Positions 1 through 9,164 are shown, counted from the first letter of the stretch. The stretch: 32,206 bases of DNA from Candidatus Omnitrophota bacterium (GCA_023819225.1 JAMWCZ010000006.1:1-32206), one strand, 5' to 3'. Notes: generated by a model not told the origin, from the sequence alone. Numbers and translations are program-made.

Positions 1-63
1 TCATCCTCTCCCTCACCCTTTTATTCCTTCTCCCCATTTGTGGGGAGAGAGTCAGGATGAGGG
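1..63. repeat. C/G-rich imperfect hairpin repeat, copy 1 (may be truncated by window start)
   Basis: ctctccctcacccttttattccttctccccatttgtggggagagagtcaggatgaggg; closely resembles the copy near 26048-26135 (cctcaccttttattccctttcccc ... ctccccaatggggagagggtatgggtgagggg). Confidence 0.7.
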
Positions 64-78
64 ACATCTTCCAGCTTG

Positions 79-108
79 TTGACGGAAGGAATGCTGAAAA
101 GATATAAT
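79..108 (+). promoter_or_regulatory. Probable sigma70-type promoter TTGACG-N18-TATAAT
   Basis: TTGACG at 79-84, TATAAT at 103-108, 18-nt spacer, followed by an SD (aaaggag) and ORF 135-317. Confidence 0.55.
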
Positions 109-134
109 ACTACTGCAAAGAGAAAGGAGCACCT

Positions 135-317
135 ATGGGAAAAAACAGAAATCAAATGAAGAAATTACATAGAAAAAAGATAAAAAAGGCAAAAGAGAAA
201 CTGAAGGAATTTGAAAAAAGAAATATCTCCTTTGCAAAACTGAATCGTCTGGCAAAAAAAATCTTCTGTAAACGGCTTAATTCAGGATATGAGTTCCCTG
301 CAAAAATATCATCCTGA
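135..317 (+). CDS. Small highly basic hypothetical protein (60 aa)
   Basis: ATG with upstream SD agaaaggagcacct and promoter-like elements; about one third Lys/Arg. Confidence 0.55.
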   Translation: MGKNRNQMKKLHRKKIKKAKEKLKEFEKRNISFAKLNRLAKKIFCKRLNSGYEFPAKISS

Positions 318-343
318 ATATAATCTTTATTTCTTATATGTAT

Positions 344-428
344 GGAGAGGTCGCATAGTGGCCGAGTGCGCGCGCTTGGAAAGCGCGTATCCGGAAACGG
401 ATCGTGGGTTCGAATCCCACCCTCTCCG
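344..428 (+). tRNA. tRNA-Ser(GGA)
   Basis: Acceptor stem ggagagg/cctctcc, anticodon loop around GGA (cgcgcttGGAaagcgcg), long variable arm tatccggaaacggat, T-arm gtgggttcgaatcccac; discriminator G; CCA not encoded. Confidence 0.95.
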
Positions 429-555
429 CTTAGAGGGGCAAACAATAGGGATTTGAATGTTGTTTAAAAGATAGAATCTCGTAATCCAACCGGCTAAAAA
501 TAAGAACTTTGTGTATATAAATTAACGATACTAATTAACTTGACAAAGGGATAAA

Positions 556-1275
556 ATGAAATACAATAAGAATATGAGGATACCTGAGAAGATAAAAAGG
601 TTTTATAATGGGCTTTCAAAAAAGAGAAAGGTTATTTTCTGGACATGTATCGGCATTTTTTCCCTTTCTATTATAAGAATCTCTGTATGGTATGCAACAA
701 AAGGCGTCTCTACCAGTTCCAGATACTATCTTAAAAAATTGTATAGTCAGAACCCTGAAGAAAAAAAGTTTGCCATATATGAAGTCGGTAGAATGGGACT
801 TAATCAGTCCATACCTGAACTTGAAAAAATTTTAAGACAAGAGGTATCTCCTGATATTAAAAGGGCTGCCTGCTGGAGTATCGGCAGGATAGATAAAGAA
901 AAACTTGTGGCACTCTTGGACACCACAGAGAAAGAGACCAAAGAGATAGTAATGGAGGCACTGCTGAAGTTAGATAGGAATAATATATCTATACTTCTTG
1001 ATAGGTTCTCTACTGAAGATGAGGAGACAAAGTTTAAAATCATTGCATGGGCAGAAAAGTCAAAAGACAGGGATGTGTATCTGGAACTTTTAAAGATAGG
1101 GGAGATGAAAGAAGAAACAATCTCTGTGAGAAAACACTCACTTGAGATAGCCACAAAAAATCTTCGTTTTATTGACACAGAAAGCACACTCTGGAATATT
1201 TATTATAATGACCCTGAAAAAGAGATGAAAGAGTTTGCCCATACATTGATAAAAGAACTGAAGGAGAAAAAATAA
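556..1275 (+). CDS. HEAT-repeat-like membrane-anchored protein
   Basis: N-terminal TM segment (KVIFWTCIGIFSLSIIRISVWYA) then repeats such as EKKFAIYEVGRMGLNQSIPELEKIL / PDIKRAACWSIGRIDKEKLVALLD. Confidence 0.6.
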   Translation: MKYNKNMRIPEKIKRFYNGLSKKRKVIFWTCIGIFSLSIIRISVWYATKGVSTSSRYYLKKLYSQNPEEKKFAIYEVGRMGLNQSIPELEKILRQEVSPDIKRAACWSIGRIDKEKLVALLDTTEKETKEIVMEALLKLDRNNISILLDRFSTEDEETKFKIIAWAEKSKDRDVYLELLKIGEMKEETISVRKHSLEIATKNLRFIDTESTLWNIYYNDPEKEMKEFAHTLIKELKEKK

Positions 1276-1276
1276 T

Positions 1277-1957
1277 ATGAGAAAACTGGGGTTCACACTT
1301 ATAGAATTACTTGTTGTAATATCCATCATTTCAATACTTGCAGGGCAACTACTGCCTGCACTTTCAATGGCAAGGGAGAAAGGCAGACAGGCAAACTGTA
1401 TAAATAACCTCAAACAGTTTTCTTATGCGATTGAGATGTATTATCAGGACTACTCTGATTATCCACCTTGGCTTTCCTCTTTATATCCATCTTATATCTC
1501 TACAAAAGGGAGTTTTATATGTCTCACTGACAGGGACAGAGGAAAGACAGGGCATGGACAGGAAGCATTTCCAGAAGCAAATGATATACCACCAGAAAAT
1601 ATTCCAGGAGCAGGTTATTCACCACCCTATACAGGTGGTTTAGCAGGATTTAATGATAGGAACCCTGAAATTATTGCCTGCAGTTATATATATGAGTTCA
1701 ACCCTAATGAATGTTATTTCTGGGAGGCAGATAAGTCAGCAGAAATTATTGAGCAGGCAGACAGGGACAGAAACGGGTTTGTTTCCTGGAAAGAGGCACG
1801 TATGTGGCAGGCAGACCACACAGAAAAGAAAGGACAGACACCTATTATTCGGTGCTTCTGGCACTATAAAAACTACCAGCAACGAGTTCTGAACCTTGCA
1901 TTCAGGGACTATAATGTCTACCAGAGCGATGCTGACTGGGAAGCAACTTCACACTAA
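1277..1957 (+). CDS. Prepilin-like (pseudopilin) protein with N-terminal cleavage/methylation motif
   Basis: [47 protein letters not shown]; contains EF-hand-like loop DRDRNGFVSWKE at 1760-1795. Confidence 0.88.
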   Translation: MRKLGFTLIELLVVISIISILAGQLLPALSMAREKGRQANCINNLKQFSYAIEMYYQDYSDYPPWLSSLYPSYISTKGSFICLTDRDRGKTGHGQEAFPEANDIPPENIPGAGYSPPYTGGLAGFNDRNPEIIACSYIYEFNPNECYFWEADKSAEIIEQADRDRNGFVSWKEARMWQADHTEKKGQTPIIRCFWHYKNYQQRVLNLAFRDYNVYQSDADWEATSH

Positions 1958-2878
1958 AAGCATTTCTTTAAACCAGTCAAATGTCTTCTTTATTCCTTCT
2001 CTTATATCAACCTCTGCCTTCCAGCCAGTCATCCTAAATATCTTTTCAGGAGATAGACAACTCCTTTTTATCTCTCCTTTTTTAGGGTCTGTATGAACAT
2101 TTCTTATATCTCTACCTGATGCACTCTTTATATAATCAAATATCTGGTTTACACTTGTCTCTTTCCCTGTGCCAACATTAAAGATACCTGTAACAGGGCT
2201 TTCCATCATTGTAATGTTTGCCCTTATAACATCATCTATATACACAAAATCCCTTGTCTGCTGCCCATCTCCAAATACTATTGGGGTCTTTCCTTCAATG
2301 ATACTGGTAGAAAATATCGCTACGACGCCTGCTTCAGCATGTGCGTTCTGTCTTGGGCCATATACATTACCGTACCTTAAAGAGACAAACTGAAGGTTAT
2401 AAAATGCAGAAAAATACACCATATACTTTTCCACAGTAAGTTTGGATATTCCATAAGGACATAGAGGAAATGGCTCTACTGATTCAGGTGTTGGAAATAT
2501 ATCTGTATTCCCATACATAACACCACCTGTGGAGGCAAATATAAATTTCTTAGGATTTTTCACATTAAGAAATGCCTTGATAACATTCACCGAACCCTTA
2601 ATATTCACATCTATATCAAAAAAAGGGTCTTCTTCTGACTTTCTAACATTTATCTGTGCTGCAAGATGAAAGACAATCTCCGGTTGTTCTTTTTCAAATA
2701 CATCCTTTATCTTTTCATCCCTTATATCCATCTCGTAAAACCGCACCTTCGTATTCAGATTTCTGATATTCCCTGTAGAAAGGTTGTCTACCACACAGAC
2801 ACTATGCCCCATCTCTACAAGATTATCAGTAAGATGACTCCCTATAAATCCACATCCACCTGTCACCAATACCTTCAT
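1949..2878 (-). CDS. NAD-dependent epimerase/dehydratase (UDP-glucose 4-epimerase-like SDR)
   Basis: Rossmann motif GGCGFIGSHL, YGISKLTVEKY active-site region, RYGNVYGPRQ. Confidence 0.88.
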   Translation of the reverse strand: MKVLVTGGCGFIGSHLTDNLVEMGHSVCVVDNLSTGNIRNLNTKVRFYEMDIRDEKIKDVFEKEQPEIVFHLAAQINVRKSEEDPFFDIDVNIKGSVNVIKAFLNVKNPKKFIFASTGGVMYGNTDIFPTPESVEPFPLCPYGISKLTVEKYMVYFSAFYNLQFVSLRYGNVYGPRQNAHAEAGVVAIFSTSIIEGKTPIVFGDGQQTRDFVYIDDVIRANITMMESPVTGIFNVGTGKETSVNQIFDYIKSASGRDIRNVHTDPKKGEIKRSCLSPEKIFRMTGWKAEVDIREGIKKTFDWFKEMLLV

Positions 2879-2893
2879 TTCTTACTACTCCTT

Positions 2894-3865
2894 TCAGTCA
2901 ACAAGTTTTATGTCTTTTATCCAGTGTCTATTTTCTTTATACCACTGGACCGTCTTTCTTATCCCTTCAGGAAGTCCTTTCAACGGCTGCCAGTTAAGTA
3001 ATCTCTTTGCCTTTTCTATATCAGCCCATGTTGCAACAAGGTCTGTCTTTTCAAAATTTTTGTAGTTTATCACCGCCTTCTTTCCAAGTTCTTTCTCAAT
3101 TAAAGAGACCAGTTCATTTATAGAATAGGGATGGTTTCCTCCAAGATTTATTATGTTAAATCCGGAAATATCCAATCCTCTAATAGTCCCTTCTGCAATA
3201 TCATCAACATAGGTAAAGTCCCTCTTCTGACTCCCATCTCCAAAGATTGTAAGTGGAACACCTTCATCTATAAGTTTGATAAATTTAAATACACTCATAT
3301 CAGGCCTGCCTGCAGGTCCATATACGGTAAAAAATCTATAAACAGTAATGTCTATGTTGTATAGATAGTGGTATGTATAACATAAACATTCTGCTGATTT
3401 CTTTGATGCAGCATAGGGAGATATAGGTCTATTAACAGGAAGTTCTTCATTAAAAGGCATATCTTCCCCTGCATAAACAGAAGAACTTGAAGCAAGAATA
3501 AACTTTTTTATTCCAATCTCTTTTGCTATTTCAAGTAGATTTAGAGTTCCTTCAAGATTTGCCTTAAAGTATATAAAAGGGTCCTTTATACTTGCACGAA
3601 CTCCTGCCCTTGCGGCAAGGTTTATAATTGAATCAGGAGAAAAGTCCACTATCACTTTTTTTATATTATGAGAAGATATATCCTGCTTTGTAAAACTGAA
3701 GTTTTTATATTTTATAAGATGTGCAAGTCGCCACTCTTTAAGTCGCACATCATAGTAGTCATTCATATCATCAATACCAACAACTGAAAAACCTCTTTCA
3801 AGCAAGAGTTCACCTACCTTACTACCTATAAATCCACCACACCCTGTTAAAAGTATTTTTTTCAT
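2894..3865 (-). CDS. NAD-dependent epimerase (UDP-glucuronate 4-epimerase-like SDR)
   Basis: GCGGFIGSKV, YAASKKSAE, YRFFTVYGPAGRPDM, GSQKRDFTYVDDIAEG. Confidence 0.87.
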   Translation of the reverse strand: MKKILLTGCGGFIGSKVGELLLERGFSVVGIDDMNDYYDVRLKEWRLAHLIKYKNFSFTKQDISSHNIKKVIVDFSPDSIINLAARAGVRASIKDPFIYFKANLEGTLNLLEIAKEIGIKKFILASSSSVYAGEDMPFNEELPVNRPISPYAASKKSAECLCYTYHYLYNIDITVYRFFTVYGPAGRPDMSVFKFIKLIDEGVPLTIFGDGSQKRDFTYVDDIAEGTIRGLDISGFNIINLGGNHPYSINELVSLIEKELGKKAVINYKNFEKTDLVATWADIEKAKRLLNWQPLKGLPEGIRKTVQWYKENRHWIKDIKLVD

Positions 3866-4554
3866 ATAAGACCGCTTTTTACAAAACTATAATATCTCTC
3901 ATCTCCGATTATTATATGGTCAACCACCTTTATATTCAAGACCTCCCCTGCCTTAACAAGTGTCTTTGTAAACTCTATATCTTCCTTACTTGGTGATGGG
4001 TCTCCCGAAGGGTGATTATGGACACAGATAATTGAAGAGGCAAAATTTTCCATTGCTTTATAAAATATCTCTCTTACAATAGGACTTGCCCGGTTAACCG
4101 TTCCTTCCTCTATTTCTGTCCTGTCAAAGATATTATTTTTAGCATCCATATGAATGACTACAAAAATTTCCTTTTTCAGGTCTCGCATACGTGGTAAAAG
4201 AAGGGAAAAAACATCCTCTGGTCCCGTAATCTTTACCTTTTTTCCCTTAAACTCCTCTTCCTTGAATCTTCTTCCTATCTCTATCGCTGCCTTTATCTGA
4301 CAGAGTTTTGTCTTTCCCAATCCTTTTATATCCTTCCACTTATGAATACTTGTATGACTCATATTACGAAAAGAACCAAACTTTTGCATTATTCTTCTCG
4401 CAATATCCACTGCTGTTTCACCTTTACTACCTGTCCTTATAAGGATGGCAAGGAGTTCTGTATCAGTTAGTTTATGTTCTCCATATTTTAGAAGTTTCTC
4501 GCGTGGCTTCTCATCGTCAGGCCAGTTTTTAATAGGTATACTGTTTCTATCCAT
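3862..4554 (-). CDS. radC: RadC family JAB-domain protein
   Basis: ELLAILIRTGSKGETAVDIARRIM; metalloprotease-type motif HNHPSGDPSPSKEDIEFT; KVVDHIIIGDERYYSF. Confidence 0.93.
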   Translation of the reverse strand: MDRNSIPIKNWPDDEKPREKLLKYGEHKLTDTELLAILIRTGSKGETAVDIARRIMQKFGSFRNMSHTSIHKWKDIKGLGKTKLCQIKAAIEIGRRFKEEEFKGKKVKITGPEDVFSLLLPRMRDLKKEIFVVIHMDAKNNIFDRTEIEEGTVNRASPIVREIFYKAMENFASSIICVHNHPSGDPSPSKEDIEFTKTLVKAGEVLNIKVVDHIIIGDERYYSFVKSGLI

Positions 4555-4562
4555 ATCCTCTT

Positions 4563-5219
4563 CTATGCAAGAAGTGCTGAAATTATACCCACAAGAAAAA
4601 TTCCGTCATATACCCCTGCTCCACCTATACTCATAATACCAGGATAACCTTCAAGATGTGGGAGATTAAGTATATCTGCCCCTATAAGTACTCCAAGCAC
4701 TCCTGAGATATAGGCAACAGGGATTTTATTGCCCGGAGAGAATATAAAGGCAAGGAATACAGCAACTAAAGGTGGAATTAAAGCAGGAATCCTTACCCCT
4801 ACTCCCGGTACAATAGTTGATATATGAAAGCATATAAGTGTTGTGATGATTGTTGCAAAAATAGTTGGAAGAAGTGGTGCCTTTGGTAAGAGATATATAC
4901 ATAAAAGAAGTGGAATAATACAACCGCCTAAATTTATAGCAATTACCTGTTTTGTGTGTTCATAGGGGACCCATGGGAAAAAGTGGAAGAAAGGGAAAGA
5001 AGTTTCAGGAGGTATGATAGTTGCTTCCCTCGTATATAATGGGATATTTATCATACTTCCTATAAGTGATAACAAAATTATCATAAATGCAGATGCTGGA
5101 GAAAGCCCAATCTTCCCAAGTGACAGCCGTATTATCTCAATCTGGATAATAAAAAAGAAGACAGGAAGAAGCAAAATAAAAAGCAAAATTATAAAGATAG
5201 AAAGTGGTAAAAATATCAT
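4563..5219 (-). CDS. DUF1614-like multi-TM membrane protein
   Basis: Several TM segments; conserved-looking GVGVRIPALIPPLVA and GADILNLPHLEGYPGIMSIGGAGVYDGIFLVGI. Confidence 0.7.
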   Translation of the reverse strand: MIFLPLSIFIILLFILLLPVFFFIIQIEIIRLSLGKIGLSPASAFMIILLSLIGSMINIPLYTREATIIPPETSFPFFHFFPWVPYEHTKQVIAINLGGCIIPLLLCIYLLPKAPLLPTIFATIITTLICFHISTIVPGVGVRIPALIPPLVAVFLAFIFSPGNKIPVAYISGVLGVLIGADILNLPHLEGYPGIMSIGGAGVYDGIFLVGIISALLA

Positions 5220-5977
5220 ACAGCAACTCCTTTATCTTTATAGACACCGGGGGGGAAGAAAGAAGCCATCTCTGTCCTTACCCACTCCATTGACTCAGCA
5301 GGTGTCTTTTTCCAATTTGTAGGACAGGTGGAAAGTACCTCAATAAGAGAAAAGCCCCTTTTTTCTATCTGATATGTAAATGCCTTCTTTATTGCCCTTT
5401 TTGTCTTTATAATATCAGGGATAGAGTCAATTTTAGTCCTTTCAATGTAATAGGCACCTTCAATAGTAGCAAGAAGTTCACATACTCTTATAGGGAATCC
5501 GTGCTGATAGGGTTCTCTACCTTTTACAGTTGTCGTTGTCCTCTGTCCTAAAAGTGTTGTAGGTGCCATCTGTCCTTTTGTCATACCATAGACACCATTA
5601 TTAACAAAAATTACTGTAATATTTTCACCCCTTGCTGCGGCATGTATAATCTCTGCAGTTCCTATAGCCGCAAGGTCTCCATCACCCTGATATGTAAATA
5701 CAATACGGTCAGGAAGGCACCTTTTTATTCCTGTGGCAACTGCTGGAGGTCTGCCGTGTGCTGCTTCTGTCACATCAAAATTAAAGTAGTCATAAGCAAG
5801 TACTGCGCAACCGACAGGAGCAATACCTATGGTCTTTTCCCTGACACTTAATTCGTCAATTACCTCTGCAATAATTCTATGGATGATACCATGTCCGCAT
5901 CCAGAGCAGTATATTGTAATGTTGTCCGTCAAACTCTCTGGTTTTCTGTACAGATACTTTTCTGTCTTTTGCAGCAT
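5216..5977 (-). CDS. 2-oxoacid:ferredoxin oxidoreductase beta (TPP-binding) subunit
   Basis: YCSGCGHGIIHRI, AHGRPPAVATGIKR, TYQGDGDLAAIGTAEIIHAAARGENITVIFVNNGVYGMTKGQMAPTT. Confidence 0.92.
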   Translation of the reverse strand: MLQKTEKYLYRKPESLTDNITIYCSGCGHGIIHRIIAEVIDELSVREKTIGIAPVGCAVLAYDYFNFDVTEAAHGRPPAVATGIKRCLPDRIVFTYQGDGDLAAIGTAEIIHAAARGENITVIFVNNGVYGMTKGQMAPTTLLGQRTTTTVKGREPYQHGFPIRVCELLATIEGAYYIERTKIDSIPDIIKTKRAIKKAFTYQIEKRGFSLIEVLSTCPTNWKKTPAESMEWVRTEMASFFPPGVYKDKGVAV

Positions 5978-5978
5978 A

Positions 5979-7052
5979 TCATATCCTCTTTATCTCTTTA
6001 AGAATCTCCTCAGGTGCAGGAACTCCTCCGCCGGGTCTACCATAGAAAAATATATGGACGTCATTCCTTACCGCAAGTTTTACATCCTCTACCATCTGTC
6101 CGCAGTTCATCTCCACAACAAGTATTTTCTTGACCTTTTCTGCAATCCTTTTTAAATGCTCTGATGGATAAGGCCACAGTGTAACAGGTCTGAAAAGACC
6201 TGCTTTTATACCCTGTGCTCTTGCAAGTGTAATTGCTTCAAAGCATATCCTTGCACAGGTTCCAAAACTCACAAGAAGAAGGTCTATATCATTACACATA
6301 TATGTGTGATATAATTGTTCATTTTCAATAATCTTCTGATATTTCCTTGCTATCTTCCAGTTATGGGTTTCAAGAACCCCTGGTGTTAAAAAAAGTGATT
6401 TTATAGAGTTTGGCCTTCTCCCTTTACATCCTGTAAGTGCCCATCTTTTCTTCGGTATCTGTTTTTTCCATGGGAATAGTTTTACTGGCTCCATCATCTG
6501 TGCAATCATTCCATCTGCAAGTACAAGGACAGGATTTCTGTATCTGTCAGCAAGGATAAAAGCAAGATATGTGAGGTCATATGTCTCCTGAACATTCCAG
6601 GGTGCAAGTGTAATAGTTCTGTAATCCCCATGTCCACCACCTCTGGTTGACTGGAAATAATCCGACTGACTGGGTGTTACATCTCCAAGTCCTGGACCAC
6701 CTCTGTTCATATTTATTATCACTGCTGGCAGTTCACAACCAGCAAGATATGATATGCCTTCCTGTTTCAAGGAAATACCAGGAGATGAAGATGATGTCAT
6801 TGCTCTTACACCTGCTGCTGATGCGCCGAAGACCATATTGATAGCAGAAACTTCACTCTCCGCCTGTATAAAAACACCTCCTTCCTCCGGCATCCTTACA
6901 CTCATATATTCAGGGAATCTGTTCTGTGGAGTTATTGGATAACCAGCATAAAACTTGCACCCTGCCCTGATAGCGCCCTCAGCAGATGCCTCACATCCGG
7001 ATAGAATTACACTTTTTATTCTTTTCTGTACCATTCTTCTTCCTGAATCCAT
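5979..7052 (-). CDS. 2-oxoacid:ferredoxin oxidoreductase alpha subunit (VorB/KorA-like)
   Basis: GCEASAEGAIRAGCKFYAGYPITPQNRFPEYM, ESEVSAINMVFGASAAGVRAMTSSSSPGISLKQEGISYLAG. A later Met (MVQKRI..., near 7034) may be the true start. Confidence 0.92.
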   Translation of the reverse strand: MDSGRRMVQKRIKSVILSGCEASAEGAIRAGCKFYAGYPITPQNRFPEYMSVRMPEEGGVFIQAESEVSAINMVFGASAAGVRAMTSSSSPGISLKQEGISYLAGCELPAVIINMNRGGPGLGDVTPSQSDYFQSTRGGGHGDYRTITLAPWNVQETYDLTYLAFILADRYRNPVLVLADGMIAQMMEPVKLFPWKKQIPKKRWALTGCKGRRPNSIKSLFLTPGVLETHNWKIARKYQKIIENEQLYHTYMCNDIDLLLVSFGTCARICFEAITLARAQGIKAGLFRPVTLWPYPSEHLKRIAEKVKKILVVEMNCGQMVEDVKLAVRNDVHIFFYGRPGGGVPAPEEILKEIKRI

Positions 7053-7567
7053 GTTCCGCTGGGAGAATATTTCTTCATAACATCAGCAAAAATCCTTTTG
7101 AATTTAGTAATCTCTCCTGCAGGTACATTGTTTATCTTAAGCAGTTCATCCATCATTATCCTTCTTTGCTGGTTTTCATCGTTCACAATTTTTTTTATCC
7201 TTTTTGCCTTTTCTGGGTCGGAAGGCAAATTCCTCACCACAACAGTGAACTCATTTGTCTCGCCGACAAACCCTTCTTTTTTGTATGTATCCATCTCCTC
7301 ACGCCAGGTATCCATCCTTTGTTTCGCTGCTTTTATCACAGGGGAGTCGGTCTTTATATCCCTTTTTACTTCAACAACCTCCTGGGCATAAGCAACATCT
7401 GTAAATATGAAACGGAATAGATTACTCTGCGGTTTACTCTGTGATGGTGGGGCAAGCAATTCTTCGGCTGCCTTTTCTATCTTTTCTTCCGGAAAGGTCA
7501 CATATACATTTACTATTGCACAGCCAGCAAGCACAAGAACCGATAACAAAAGCCATCCCTTTTTCAT
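7016..7567 (-). CDS. DUF1318 (YdbL-like) lipoprotein/periplasmic protein
   Basis: Signal peptide with lipobox LAGC; GFVGETNEFTVVVRN...IVNDENQQRRIMMDELLKINNV. Confidence 0.6.
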   Translation of the reverse strand: MKKGWLLLSVLVLAGCAIVNVYVTFPEEKIEKAAEELLAPPSQSKPQSNLFRFIFTDVAYAQEVVEVKRDIKTDSPVIKAAKQRMDTWREEMDTYKKEGFVGETNEFTVVVRNLPSDPEKAKRIKKIVNDENQQRRIMMDELLKINNVPAGEITKFKRIFADVMKKYSPSGTWIQEEEWYRKE

Positions 7568-7669
7568 TCTTTCCCCCTTGTTTATAAAAATCTGTTAATC
7601 TCCTTATTTCATTTTACCCTATTTTATCTGGAATAACAACATAGCCCATTGGAACAAATACATAATTTA

Positions 7670-7692
7670 CAGAATTTGAGATAACTTAGGTA
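7670..7692 (+). repeat. Short dispersed motif cagaatttgagataacttaggta
   Basis: Near-identical to 25911-25932 (cagaatttgagatacataggta); both lie near C/G-rich hairpin repeats. Confidence 0.5.
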
Positions 7693-7719
7693 GGAGATAG
7701 AGATGGAAAATTTTAAATT

Positions 7720-7786
7720 CCCCCCCAATGCGACAGTCCGCCAACATCTCAGTGGCGGAGGGGGAGGATAGGTGAGGGTGGAAAGC
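7720..7786. repeat. C/G-rich hairpin repeat with perfect inner stem TCCGCCA/TGGCGGA
   Basis: ccccccc aatgcgacag TCCGCCA acatctcag TGGCGGA gggggaggataggtgagg. Confidence 0.6.
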
Positions 7787-7796
7787 AGAGGAAATG

Positions 7797-7860
7797 TCTC
7801 GCCCTCACCTTACCCCTCTCCCCTCAAGGGAGGGGGGAACTATTTCATCCTCACCCATCT
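7797..7860. repeat. C/G-rich hairpin repeat of the CCCTCACC...CCCTCTCCC type
   Basis: tctcgccctcaccttacccctctcccctcaagggaggggggaactatttcatcctcaccc; resembles copies at 1-63 and 26048-26190. Confidence 0.6.
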
Positions 7861-7931
7861 TGCCCTTACGGGCTCCTGGCATAGAAATACATAATTTGAA
7901 ATATTCAGAAAAAAAATTTAATATATTAGTG

Positions 7932-9164
7932 ATGAAAAGCATAATAAGGGACAGGATATTTATAATAACGGAGGTCCTACTTTATATTGTTGTAACGATT
8001 ACTATAATTCTAACTGCTATGTGGGTAGAACCGGTTGCTACTATAAAATATGCTTTAAGAATTATAATTCCGTTCCTTCTGATTACATACTTTTTCCTGT
8101 TCCTTGTTTTTAGAATAATCCGCTTTTACTACCATTCTCTTCTTCAACAGAAAAATTTTATAGAATTACTTAATGCAGGGCTGATACGGCTTGGAACTCA
8201 TATAAAAATAGATGCCATCTTGAGAGAAAGTTTAGATATATTTCTTAATTTTTACGGGGGAGATAGAGGAATTATTCTTATAATCGGAGAGCGCATTAAA
8301 GAATATACATCAGGTGATATATTGACGGTCAATGTCTCTAAAGAAAATAAATATGCCAGTGAGTTAAACAGAACATATTCTGTCTTTACATTTTCTCCCG
8401 GAAGTATCTCTGGAGAAATAGATGAGAAAATTAAGCAATCCCTTCAGGAATATGCCTTCGGAAATTGCAGAGAGGTAATTATACTACCCGTAGGAGACAG
8501 GGAAAAAACAAATGCGATTGTTATCGTTGGTATCTCAGATTTAAAGAGAAAAAATAAATATATACTATTTGAAGAGACGAAAAATGAGATGGACATCTTC
8601 CTGAGGCACCTTAATATAGAGATTGAAAACGCTATACTACACGAAGAGGTTAACAAGGCATCAATAACCGATGCTCTTACAGGCCTTTATAATAGAAGGT
8701 ATTTTCAAAAAAGAGTAGAACAGGAGTTTGCCAGAGCAAAAAGGGCTGGTTTTCCCATTTCAATTATGATTTCAGACCTTGACAATTTCAAATATTATGT
8801 GGATAGTTATGGGCATCCAAAGGGAGACCAGATACTTTCAGAACTTGGTTCCCTGGTGAAGAACTCTGTCAGGGAAGGTGATGTGGTCTGTCGGTTTGGA
8901 GGGGATGAATTTGCATATCTTTTACCTTTCACATCAAGTGATGAAGCAAAGGTTTTTGCAGAGAGGATTAAAAAAAATGTATCAAAATATGCATTTTTAA
9001 AAGGCGAATCTGAAAAAGAGGTTAATCTAACAATGAGTATAGGAATTGCAACATTTCCAGAACATGGAAAGACCGATGTAGAAATTATAAGCAAAGCAGA
9101 CCATGCACTATTTGCTTCAAAATCTGCTGGCAAGAACAGGATAACAATATACCAGGAGGAATAA
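7932..9164 (+). CDS. Membrane-anchored GGDEF protein with GAF-like region (putative diguanylate cyclase)
   Basis: Two TM segments, then SITDALTGLYNRRYFQKRVEQEFARAKR and REGDVVCRFGGDEFAYLLP. ORF track start 7794 lies in the hairpin repeat; ATG 7932 is preferred. Confidence 0.9.
   Translation: MKSIIRDRIFIITEVLLYIVVTITIILTAMWVEPVATIKYALRIIIPFLLITYFFLFLVFRIIRFYYHSLLQQKNFIELLNAGLIRLGTHIKIDAILRESLDIFLNFYGGDRGIILIIGERIKEYTSGDILTVNVSKENKYASELNRTYSVFTFSPGSISGEIDEKIKQSLQEYAFGNCREVIILPVGDREKTNAIVIVGISDLKRKNKYILFEETKNEMDIFLRHLNIEIENAILHEEVNKASITDALTGLYNRRYFQKRVEQEFARAKRAGFPISIMISDLDNFKYYVDSYGHPKGDQILSELGSLVKNSVREGDVVCRFGGDEFAYLLPFTSSDEAKVFAERIKKNVSKYAFLKGESEKEVNLTMSIGIATFPEHGKTDVEIISKADHALFASKSAGKNRITIYQEE

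Noticed and set aside
152-445. 97-aa minus ORF with GEGGIRTHDPFPDTRFPSARTRPL
   Set aside because: Antisense translation of tRNA-Ser; a familiar spurious annotation artefact.
7794-7931. N-terminal extension of the GGDEF ORF (MSRPHLTPLPSREGG...)
   Set aside because: Encoded by the hairpin repeat; ATG 7932 followed by the TM segments is a better start.
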